From assembly GCA_902796525.1 (NCBI GenBank), contig CADBPB010000058.1, positions 1 through 5,763 on the forward strand: 5,763 nucleotides of DNA, read 5' to 3'. The notes under the pieces are model-generated. The model was given only the letters and a program-made list of their open reading frames with translations, searched no databases and was not told where the DNA came from. The stretch is from an uncultured Erysipelotrichaceae bacterium (lineage in GTDB: Bacteria; Bacillota_I; Bacilli_A; Erysipelotrichales; Erysipelotrichaceae). The translations under genes and the position numbers were made by a program. Shown piece by piece: positions 1 to 5,454 of the stretch. Position 1 is the stretch's first letter; each line of letters starts with the position of its first letter.

Positions 1-27
1 AGTTTCATGAAAATATTTGTAAGATTA

Positions 28-56
28 TTGACAATCTGAAAGATTTTCATTATAGT
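28..56 (+). promoter_or_regulatory. Sigma-A type promoter of the T-box/ABC transporter operon
   Basis: A perfect -35 hexamer TTGACA (28-33) is followed by a 17-base spacer and a -10 hexamer TATAGT (51-56, five of six consensus bases). The predicted transcription start is about 62-64, just before the base of T-box stem I, so the promoter and the leader fit each other. No other good promoter is seen between here and the binding-protein gene. Confidence 0.85.
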
Positions 57-61
57 AAAGG

Positions 62-285
62 TAATTCGATGAACGAAAGAGTATCTGCAGACGGTCCGAT
101 AGCGAGTTGAAACAGAGTGGAAGTTCAATGGCAACGGTTGCAGAGAAGCGCATTCGGAAGATTTTTTCCTGAAAAGAGTAGGGAGAAACGTAATTCTGCG
201 ATAAGGATAAGAGGGGTCATATCTTTTTATGACAATCAGTGTGGTACCGCGATCAAAGTCGTCTCTGAACAGGGACGGCTTTTTT
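62..285 (+). promoter_or_regulatory. T-box leader, probable tRNA-Arg (CGC) specificity
   Basis: This is a T-box riboswitch that senses uncharged tRNA and controls readthrough into the transporter operon. Stem I pairs CGAA (74-77) with TTCG (153-156) and TCTGCAG (84-90) with TTGCAGA (138-144). Between them lies a specifier loop with AGTA on the 5' side (80-83) and GAAGCGCA on the 3' side (145-152). By alignment to the known glyQS arrangement, in which the specifier is followed by A and then the lower helix, the specifier is CGC at 149-151, coding Arg. A distal hairpin pairs 107-111 with 124-128. A probable stem II pairs 162-170 with 180-188, and a stem III pairs 216-221 with 228-233. The T-box core is 240-251, with bulge TGGTACC (242-248). 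In the antiterminator, 249-252 pairs with 259-262 and 237-241 pairs with 263-267 around one U-U mismatch. The UGGU reads a tRNA end with discriminator A. The T-box call is very secure; the Arg assignment is strong but rests on hand folding. Confidence 0.93.
258..285 (+). terminator. T-box regulated intrinsic terminator
   Basis: A nine-pair stem (258-266 with 271-279, including two G-U pairs) encloses the four-base loop GAAC and is followed by six T residues (280-285). Its 5' arm (259-266) is the same sequence that completes the antiterminator with 237-252, so the two folds are mutually exclusive, as expected of a T-box switch. Confidence 0.9.
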
Positions 286-290
286 GTAGA

Positions 291-308
291 AAGGAGGGCA
301 GCAGGATG
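291..308 (+). promoter_or_regulatory. Strong upstream ribosome binding site and ATG (nested start)
   Basis: AAGGAGG (291-297) lies eight bases before an ATG at 306-308. This is closer to the ideal Shine-Dalgarno than the site serving ATG 381. The frame runs without a stop into the binding-protein gene and would add 25 residues (four Arg, many Lys) before the normal signal peptide. Codons 4-6 are CGA CGA CGA. Either the lipoprotein is made with a long basic n-region from here, or this is a second initiation site with a regulatory role. The sequence alone does not decide which. Confidence 0.55.
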
Positions 309-380
309 AAAGTGCGACGACGATGCTTTGTGAATGAATCTGTTCGGAATCTGTCATTGAAAAAAGAAAAGGAGAAGAAA

Positions 381-1340
381 ATGAAAAAGATAATTACTGT
401 CATATGCGCATTTATGCTTGCTGCGACTCTGGCTTCCTGTTCGAAACAGGACAGCAATGAAACGGAACTGGAACTGGTGACGACGCTGGATCAGGCGATC
501 CTGATGCTGTCGACCGGGAAATGCGATGCGATCGCTTTGGATGGAACGACGGCGGAAAACTATGTCGCGCAGTCCGACGGTCAGTTTGCGATGTCGGGAG
601 TCAATTTCGATCTGAGCATCTATGGCGATTATGAAGGGAATGTCGTGATTGCTAAGAAGGGAGAGACATCGCTGATCGATGCAGTGAATCTCTGCATCGG
701 TACTGCGACAGCGAACGACTATTACACGCTGTGGACGGCAATCGCCAAGATGCAGTCGGGAACGGAAGACGAGGACGCTATCGCTATCGTGGGAGATACA
801 CCGGTATTCTCCGATGCCCCGATCGATGAGGGCTATCTGTATCTGCTTGATACGGAAGGCCTGAAGAAGCCTGAACTCGACTTGAGCAAGGCCGACGGCT
901 TGCTTAAAGAGATCCTGGATAAAGGATTCATGCTGGTAGGTACGTCTCCGGATTATCCGCCAAACGAGTTCATTACCGAGGATGCCGTGATCTATGGCTC
1001 CGAGATGATGCTGGCGAAATATGTCTGCGACTGTCTTGGCGTTTCGTTGAAGATCGAAACGATGGACTTCAATGCCGTTCTGACGGCCGTCGATACCGGG
1101 AAAGTCGACATTGCTTTCTCCGGCTTCGGTTGGAAAGAAGACAGGGCGGAGGCATTCGAACTGTCGATCGGTTATACCGGGGATGACAAAGTGTCTTATC
1201 ACACCTTGGTCGTTCCTGCGGGTGAAGAAGACAATTATCAGTCTTTGCAGGATTTTGTCGGCAAGCACATCGTTGCCCAGGCATCTTCTTTGCAGCAGAT
1301 GTATGTCGAGGATCAGATCCTGACGCTGGAAGGGAATTAG
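381..1340 (+). CDS. Amino-acid ABC transporter substrate-binding lipoprotein, circularly permuted
   Basis: This extracytoplasmic receptor should deliver an amino acid to the permease encoded next. From ATG 381 (GGAG at 371-374, six-base spacing) it has 319 residues. Residues 1-20 are a lipoprotein signal with lipobox LASC, lipid-anchored at Cys20. The mature part belongs to the type II polar amino-acid binding family (SBP_bac_3-like), but its halves are reversed. Residues about 28-125 resemble the usual C-terminal half, including the CDAIALD segment whose Asp54 would bind the ligand amino group. Residues 126-170 form an acidic linker. Residues about 171-319 resemble the usual N-terminal half, with VGTSPDYPP (186-194) and a SGFGWKEDRAE segment whose Arg255 would bind the carboxylate. 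The protein ends just after the lobe-2 helix ASSLQQMYVEDQI. Nothing essential seems lost, so function is plausible. An upstream in-frame ATG at 306 is an alternative start. Arginine as ligand is inferred only from the T-box. Family call is secure; permutation is read by eye from family knowledge. Confidence 0.88.
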   Translation: MKKIITVICAFMLAATLASCSKQDSNETELELVTTLDQAILMLSTGKCDAIALDGTTAENYVAQSDGQFAMSGVNFDLSIYGDYEGNVVIAKKGETSLIDAVNLCIGTATANDYYTLWTAIAKMQSGTEDEDAIAIVGDTPVFSDAPIDEGYLYLLDTEGLKKPELDLSKADGLLKEILDKGFMLVGTSPDYPPNEFITEDAVIYGSEMMLAKYVCDCLGVSLKIETMDFNAVLTAVDTGKVDIAFSGFGWKEDRAEAFELSIGYTGDDKVSYHTLVVPAGEEDNYQSLQDFVGKHIVAQASSLQQMYVEDQILTLEGN

Positions 1341-1341
1341 G

Positions 1342-2007
1342 ATGGGTCCTTCGCTCATAGACGTACTGATAGAGTACTGGCCGATCTTTCTGAAAGGGAC
1401 GCTGGGAACGCTGCGTTTTGCGTTCATCGCCGTCTTTTTCGGATCCATCCTGGGGGCGTTCGTAGCGTTTGCCCGTCTGTCGAAGAATGCGATCCTGTCC
1501 AGATGCGCTTCCATCTATGCGGATATCTTGAGAGGAACGCCTCTGCTGGTACAGATGTATATCGCTTATTTCTTCATTCCCATCGTATTTCCTGTTCTGA
1601 ACAAGGTAGACAAGGAAGTCTACGTGCTGATTTCTTTGATCCTGAATTCAAGCGCATATGTTTCGGAAATCGTGCGTAGCGGGATCAATTCGGTCGATGT
1701 CGGCCAGAGCGAAGCTGCCAGATCGCTGGGACTGAACGCCTCGGAAACGATGAAGAAGATCATCCTGCCCCAGGCCATCAAAAACATCCTTCCTGCACTG
1801 GCAAATGAGTATATCGCCATGATCAAGGAAACTTCGATGGCCGGGACCTTCATGCTGTATGAACTGATGTATACGCGCACCATCCTTGCCAACAAATATC
1901 TTTCCTGGCAGCCTCTGCTGATCATTGCCGGGATCTATCTGCTGCTGACTTTGGTGCTGACCGCTTTGGTCAAAAAACTGGAAGAGAGGCTGGCTGTCAG
2001 TGACTGA
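1342..2007 (+). CDS. Amino-acid ABC transporter permease (His/Glu/Gln/Arg/opine family)
   Basis: This 221-residue integral membrane subunit forms the translocation channel, probably as a homodimer because no second permease gene is present. Hydrophobic segments lie near residues 20-43, 58-83, 94-112, 145-160 and 190-210. The ABC-permease EAA loop that contacts the ATPase is clear: EAARSLGL from residue 124, then a conserved LPQA around 142-145. An LRGTPLLVQ segment (63-71) is typical of the HisM/GlnP family. The start lies one base after the binding-protein stop, with purine-rich AGGG before it, implying translational coupling. It is in a different frame from the binding protein, so this is not the fused receptor-permease arrangement known in some Firmicutes. 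The gene end overlaps the ATPase start by eight bases. Ligand identity cannot be read from the permease itself. Confidence 0.95.
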   Translation: MGPSLIDVLIEYWPIFLKGTLGTLRFAFIAVFFGSILGAFVAFARLSKNAILSRCASIYADILRGTPLLVQMYIAYFFIPIVFPVLNKVDKEVYVLISLILNSSAYVSEIVRSGINSVDVGQSEAARSLGLNASETMKKIILPQAIKNILPALANEYIAMIKETSMAGTFMLYELMYTRTILANKYLSWQPLLIIAGIYLLLTLVLTALVKKLEERLAVSD

Positions 2008-2743
2008 GAATAAGATACCGTTGATCGAAACGATCGATCTGAAAAAAGATTTCAATGATCTGCAGGTCCTCAAGGGCATTTCCGAGAAGATCTATCAGGG
2101 AGAAGTCGTCTGTATCATCGGACCGTCCGGAGGCGGAAAGTCGACTTTTCTGCGTTGCCTGAATATGCTGGAAGTGCCGACATCGGGTGAGGTCCGTTTT
2201 AAAGGAGAAAAACTTGATCCGAAAGATACGGATATCGACGAACACAGGCAGAAGATCGGCATGGTCTTTCAGCAGTTCAACGTATTTCCGCATCTCAGTG
2301 TTCTTGACAATATCACGCTGGCTCCGATCCTGAAGAAAAAACTCAGCAAAGAGACCGCTGAGAAAAGAGCCATGGAACTGCTGAAACAGGTCGGTCTGGA
2401 AGATAAGGCGAATGAATACCCAAGAAAGCTTTCGGGAGGGCAGAAACAGAGACTGGCGATCGTCAGAGCTATGGCGATGGATCCCGAAGTGATGCTGTTT
2501 GACGAACCGACTTCGGCGCTGGATCCGGAAATGGTCAAAGGGGTCCTGGAGGTGATTCAGCAGCTGACGGATACGGGAATGACTTGCGTCATCGTGACCC
2601 ATGAGATGGGTTTCGCCAGAAAAGTGGCGGATCGGATCATTTTCATCGATGAAGGGATCGTTGCGGAAGAAGGAACGCCGGAAGAATTCTTCAACCATCC
2701 GAAGAATCCTCGGACGAAGGAATTCCTGTCGCAGGTACTGTGA
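2000..2743 (+). CDS. Amino-acid ABC transporter ATP-binding protein (GlnQ/HisP-like)
   Basis: This 247-residue cytoplasmic ATPase powers the importer as a dimer on the permease. It starts at GTG 2000, inside the permease gene, with GAGAGG (1984-1989) upstream. All catalytic motifs are intact: Walker A GPSGGGKST (41-49), Q-loop in VFQQF (89-93), signature LSGGQKQR (144-151), Walker B VMLFDEP (164-170) with Glu169, D-loop SALD (172-175) and switch His201 in VTHEMGFA. The length and the ending around GTPEEFFNHPKNPRTKEFL match the polar amino-acid importer subfamily. Walker A has Gly where GPSGSGKST is more usual, a minor variant. The eight-base overlap with the permease suggests coupled translation and fixed stoichiometry. 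Confidence in family is very high; substrate is inferred from the operon. Confidence 0.97.
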   Translation: MTENKIPLIETIDLKKDFNDLQVLKGISEKIYQGEVVCIIGPSGGGKSTFLRCLNMLEVPTSGEVRFKGEKLDPKDTDIDEHRQKIGMVFQQFNVFPHLSVLDNITLAPILKKKLSKETAEKRAMELLKQVGLEDKANEYPRKLSGGQKQRLAIVRAMAMDPEVMLFDEPTSALDPEMVKGVLEVIQQLTDTGMTCVIVTHEMGFARKVADRIIFIDEGIVAEEGTPEEFFNHPKNPRTKEFLSQVL

Positions 2744-2753
2744 GGTAATATTC

Positions 2754-4433
2754 ATGAAAACGACATTTCAGTATGATCATTATTTCCGTTATGAAGAGAT
2801 GGAAAAGTGTCTGAAACAGCTGCAGGAAGCCCATCCGGATCTGATGGATCTGGCAGTCTCCTGCGTGACCGAAGAAAAACGGAAGCAGTATGTCGCCATC
2901 CTGACAAACAAGGATACAGGCGATGCCTTAAGCAAGCCCGCTTTGTATATCGATGGCAATATCCATGCCGGTGAAGTGACTTCTTCGATGTGCGCGATGC
3001 ATACGATCGATCATCTTCTCAGCAGTTATGAGACGGACAAAGAGATCCGCAAGATCCTTGACGAAAAGACCGTCTATGTCATGCCGAGAGTATCTCCGGA
3101 TGGCGCGGAGCTGTATCTGAGCAGTCCTTACGGGCTGAGGTCCGTGAACCGCGAAACGAAGCATGAAGCAGGCGGGATCTGTGAAGAAGATCTCGATGAG
3201 GACGGGGTCATCCGGATGATGCGGATCAGAAACGACTATGGGGCATGGAAAAAAGATCCCCAGGATCCTTCGGGAATGCTGCCGAGAGGAGCGTCGGATG
3301 ATGAAGGAGAGTTCTATGACATCTATCCGGAAGGAGTATTGGAAGAATACGATGGAATGGAGAATCTCAAAGTCAGACAAAGAAAATGGAATCTCGATTT
3401 CAACCGTAATTTTCCTTTCGGCTGGCAGCCCGAACCGAGACAGTCGGGCGCAGGCAAGTATCCCCTGAGCAACACGGAGACGAAGGCCATTGCCGATTTC
3501 GTGATCGCTCATCCCAATATCGGCATTGCCGCGATCGGTCATACCAGCGGCGGCCTGATCCTATACCCTCCGGGGACAAAAGCCTCGGAAAAAGCGTATG
3601 CGTATGATCTGACGGTACTGAAAGGTCTGGCGGCGATGGGCGAAGAAGAACTTGGCTACAAGCCGATGAATATCTTTGATTCTTTCCTCAGTTCCAAGGA
3701 TTCTTATGACAGCGGGGCGCTGGATGACTGGATGTACGAGACCCAGGGCATTCCGTCTTTTACGGTGGAATTCTGGGATCTGGCCACGAAAGCAGGCGTA
3801 CCGGTGGAATGGGGCGAGAAGAAAGAAGGCCCGCAGATGAAGCTGAAACGATTCAACGCCTGCATGAAGTGGGTCAGAGAGAATGCGCCGCAGTATTTCA
3901 GCGACTGGAAGAAGATCTCTCACCCGGTTTTTGGCGAAGTCGAGGTCGGCGGTTTCAACTACAAGTTCACTCATCAGAATCCGCCCGAGGATTTCCTTCT
4001 GAAGGAAGCGGAAGCCGATACGCGTTTCAATCTCCGGCTTCTGAAGGCACTGCCCAGACTGTCTATCGACGAAGTGAAAACGGAAAAGATCGGCGAGGGA
4101 ATCTACAAGATCGATGCGATCGTTGGAAACAAAGGTTATCTCTCCACATCGCTGACGGATACCTGCCTGAACAGCGGAAAGGCGGAACCTGTTCTGGTCC
4201 GGGTGGAAACGGGAGAGCTGATTTCCGGAAAAAAAGAAGAAAAGATCCCGGATCTGCAGGGTTATTCCCGTACGGAGACAGGCGTCTTCTACTATGGCAA
4301 CATCACGACTTTTACGAACGCGCAGGCAAGAAAGAAGCTCAGCTGGATCGTGAAAGCCAAAGATGGAGACACGATAAAAATCACTGCTTCACAGCCGAAA
4401 GCAGGCACCGTCAGTATAGAAGCAAAGATTTGA
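2754..4433 (+). CDS. M14 family zinc carboxypeptidase, cytoplasmic
   Basis: This 559-residue metallopeptidase should remove C-terminal residues from peptides. ATG 2754 follows the ATPase stop by ten bases, with GAGG (2742-2745) as ribosome binding site overlapping that stop. Zinc ligands are His71 and Glu74 in NIHAGE, with His263 in IGHTSGG as the third. DFNRNF (215-220) supplies the Asn-Arg pair that holds the substrate carboxylate. Tyr318 is near the position of carboxypeptidase A Tyr248, and Glu339 in FTVEFWD is the general base. The M14 core runs to about residue 380. The rest (about 385-559) looks like an added beta-rich C-terminal region that I do not recognise as a named domain. There is no signal peptide, so it should act on peptides inside the cell. 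A GALDDW segment places Asp324 fifteen residues before Glu339, the spacing of Asp255 in carboxypeptidase B, hinting at basic C-termini. That would suit an arginine-controlled operon but is tentative. Confidence 0.93.
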   Translation: MKTTFQYDHYFRYEEMEKCLKQLQEAHPDLMDLAVSCVTEEKRKQYVAILTNKDTGDALSKPALYIDGNIHAGEVTSSMCAMHTIDHLLSSYETDKEIRKILDEKTVYVMPRVSPDGAELYLSSPYGLRSVNRETKHEAGGICEEDLDEDGVIRMMRIRNDYGAWKKDPQDPSGMLPRGASDDEGEFYDIYPEGVLEEYDGMENLKVRQRKWNLDFNRNFPFGWQPEPRQSGAGKYPLSNTETKAIADFVIAHPNIGIAAIGHTSGGLILYPPGTKASEKAYAYDLTVLKGLAAMGEEELGYKPMNIFDSFLSSKDSYDSGALDDWMYETQGIPSFTVEFWDLATKAGVPVEWGEKKEGPQMKLKRFNACMKWVRENAPQYFSDWKKISHPVFGEVEVGGFNYKFTHQNPPEDFLLKEAEADTRFNLRLLKALPRLSIDEVKTEKIGEGIYKIDAIVGNKGYLSTSLTDTCLNSGKAEPVLVRVETGELISGKKEEKIPDLQGYSRTETGVFYYGNITTFTNAQARKKLSWIVKAKDGDTIKITASQPKAGTVSIEAKI

Positions 4434-4462
4434 AAAAAACCTTAAAATAAAGCGTTTTCCGG

Positions 4463-4491
4463 TTGTATTTCCTGGCGAAATACCATATAAT
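4463..4491 (+). promoter_or_regulatory. Promoter of rplM-rpsI
   Basis: A perfect -10 hexamer TATAAT (4486-4491) is preceded by a 17-base spacer and a weak -35, TTGTAT (4463-4468, only TTG matching consensus). The predicted start is about 4497-4499, giving a leader of roughly 50 bases before rplM. A perfect inverted repeat lies between the two hexamers (listed separately). Confidence 0.75.
4465..4483. repeat. Inverted repeat GTATTTC / GAAATAC inside the rplM promoter
   Basis: GTATTTC (4465-4471) and its exact reverse complement GAAATAC (4477-4483) flank a five-base spacer. The repeat overlaps the -35 and fills most of the spacer of the rplM promoter, ending two bases before the -10. No T-run follows, so it is a poor terminator for the upstream operon. 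An operator, or chance in AT-rich DNA, are the alternatives. Confidence 0.45.
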
Positions 4492-4496
4492 AATAA

Positions 4497-4546
4497 CTGC
4501 CTTATTTTTTTCAATTTTAGCCCCGGAAACTAAAAGGAGAGAAAAT
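4497..4546 (+). promoter_or_regulatory. rplM 5' leader, possible L13 autoregulatory structure
   Basis: TTTTAG (4515-4520) can pair with CTAAAA (4530-4535), closing a nine-base loop directly against the ribosome binding site AAGGAG (4534-4539). Alternatively CCTT (4500-4503) can pair with AAGG (4534-4537) and mask that site. Short rplM leaders bound by L13 are known in Firmicutes (the L13 leader family). This one has the right place and size, but I cannot match it to the family consensus by eye. Confidence 0.4.
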
Positions 4547-4975
4547 ATGCGTCAAACAACTATGCTGAAACCAGCAGATGTTAAGAAAGACTGGTATGTC
4601 GTTGATGCGAGCGGCAAGACTTTAGGTAGATTAGCCACGCAGTGCGCAGCTATCTTGAGAGGCAAGCACAAGCCAACGTTCACACCGAATGTCGACTGCG
4701 GCGATAATGTGATCATTATCAATGCGGCAAAGGTCGTCTACACAGGCGATCAGGAAAACAAGAAGACCTACTATCACCATTCAATGTACCCGGGAGGATT
4801 GAAAGCCAGATCTATTGGTAAGATGAAGAGAGATTATCCTGTCGAGTTGGTGGAAAAAGCTGTCAAAGGCATGCTTCCGCACAACAAACTTGGCGACAAG
4901 ATGAGAACTCATCTGTTTGTTTACGAAGGTGATGAGCACCCTCACGCTGCTCAAAAACCAATTGAGCTTAAGTAA
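4547..4975 (+). CDS. rplM: 50S ribosomal protein L13
   Basis: This is an early-assembling large-subunit protein that binds 23S rRNA. It has 142 residues, the normal length. ATG 4547 has AAGGAG (4534-4539) seven bases upstream; an upstream in-frame start at 4463 would lie inside the promoter and was not used. Family landmarks include WYVVDASGKTLGRLA (16-30), the ILRGKHKP segment (36-43) and the L13 signature beginning VKGMLP (106-111) and running through the HLFVYEG region. It is the first gene of the usual bacterial rplM-rpsI pair and is probably expressed from its own promoter at 4463-4491. Nothing in the sequence is unusual. Confidence 0.99.
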   Translation: MRQTTMLKPADVKKDWYVVDASGKTLGRLATQCAAILRGKHKPTFTPNVDCGDNVIIINAAKVVYTGDQENKKTYYHHSMYPGGLKARSIGKMKRDYPVELVEKAVKGMLPHNKLGDKMRTHLFVYEGDEHPHAAQKPIELK

Positions 4976-4986
4976 GGAGAAATTCA

Positions 4987-5391
4987 ATGCCTAAAAAGAA
5001 AACAAATGTAACTTATCAAGGAACAGGACGACGTAAATCTTCCGTGGCTCGTGTCTATCTGACACCCGGCACAGGCAAGATCATGGTCGGCGAAAAGACT
5101 CTGGAAGAATATCTCCCTCAGGAAATTCTTAGAATGGTGGTAAAATCTCCGCTGGTCGAGACAGGAACGGAAGGTCAGTATGACGTCTTCATCAATGTCT
5201 ATGGCGGCGGTTTAACAGGACAGGCTGGCGCGATGCGCCACGGCATCTCGCGTGCTTTGCTTGAAGTGGGCGATGATCTGAGACCTGTGCTGAAAAAAGC
5301 AGGATTCTTGACTCGTGATTCTCGTGCGAAAGAACGTAAGAAGTACGGTTTGAAGGGTGCCCGTAGAGCTCCTCAGTACTCGAAGCGTTAA
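4987..5391 (+). CDS. rpsI: 30S ribosomal protein S9
   Basis: This small-subunit protein's C-terminal tail reaches the P-site tRNA. It has 134 residues, close to the usual 130. Landmarks are YQGTGRRKSSVARV (10-23), the S9 signature GGGLTGQAGAMRHGISRAL (73-91) and the basic tail ending SKR, which keeps the terminal Lys-Arg. ATG 4987 lies 11 bases after the rplM stop. Its ribosome binding site AAGGAG (4974-4979) overlaps the rplM stop codon TAA (4973-4975), so the two are translationally coupled. A strong terminator follows 16 bases after the stop. Confidence 0.99.
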   Translation: MPKKKTNVTYQGTGRRKSSVARVYLTPGTGKIMVGEKTLEEYLPQEILRMVVKSPLVETGTEGQYDVFINVYGGGLTGQAGAMRHGISRALLEVGDDLRPVLKKAGFLTRDSRAKERKKYGLKGARRAPQYSKR

Positions 5392-5407
5392 TTCTTGGGA
5401 TTACGTG

Positions 5408-5440
5408 AAAGTGCTCCGAATGGAGCACTTTTTTCTTTTT
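5408..5440 (+). terminator. Intrinsic terminator of rplM-rpsI
   Basis: AAAGTGCTCC (5408-5417) pairs perfectly with GGAGCACTTT (5422-5431) across the loop GAAT, followed by a T-rich tail to 5440. Read on the minus strand, the same hairpin is followed only by TTT then CACG, so it is a weaker terminator for the convergent gene. Confidence 0.95.
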
Positions 5441-5454
5441 GCGATGTTTGTTTT

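Noticed and set aside
117..380. Start of the binding protein at 117
   Set aside because: This start would lie inside T-box stem I and upstream of the terminator; the coding region begins at 381 or possibly 306.
381..1340. The binding protein as a pseudogene or simple truncation
   Set aside because: There is no internal stop, both halves of the fold are represented, the ligand residues Asp54 and Arg255 are present, and the downstream transporter genes are intact.
1331..1345. Frameshift splitting a fused receptor-permease protein
   Set aside because: The receptor ends where a permuted domain should end, and the permease starts with its own ATG one base later and a complete N-terminus. Coupled separate genes explain this without an error.
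354..1514. Long minus-strand open frame of 386 codons opposite the binding protein
   Set aside because: It lies antisense to a well-supported gene with signal peptide and family motifs, has no ribosome binding site I can credit, and its translation shows no family features. It is a shadow of codon bias.
2601..2753. Upstream extension of the M14 gene into the ATPase gene
   Set aside because: The ATG at 2754 has a good ribosome binding site and begins where M14 similarity begins; the extension is out-of-frame ATPase sequence.
3809..4450. Plus-strand open frame of 213 codons overlapping the 3' part of the M14 gene
   Set aside because: It is fully out of frame within a gene whose product is coherent to its end; composition is Arg/Gly/Ser rich as expected of a shifted frame.
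4465..4483. The inverted repeat as a terminator for the upstream operon
   Set aside because: It is followed by ATATAATAATAA rather than a T-run, and it coincides with promoter elements.
4463..4546. N-terminal extension of L13 from 4463
   Set aside because: It starts at the -35 element with TTG and has no ribosome binding site. ATG 4547 gives the normal L13 length and start.
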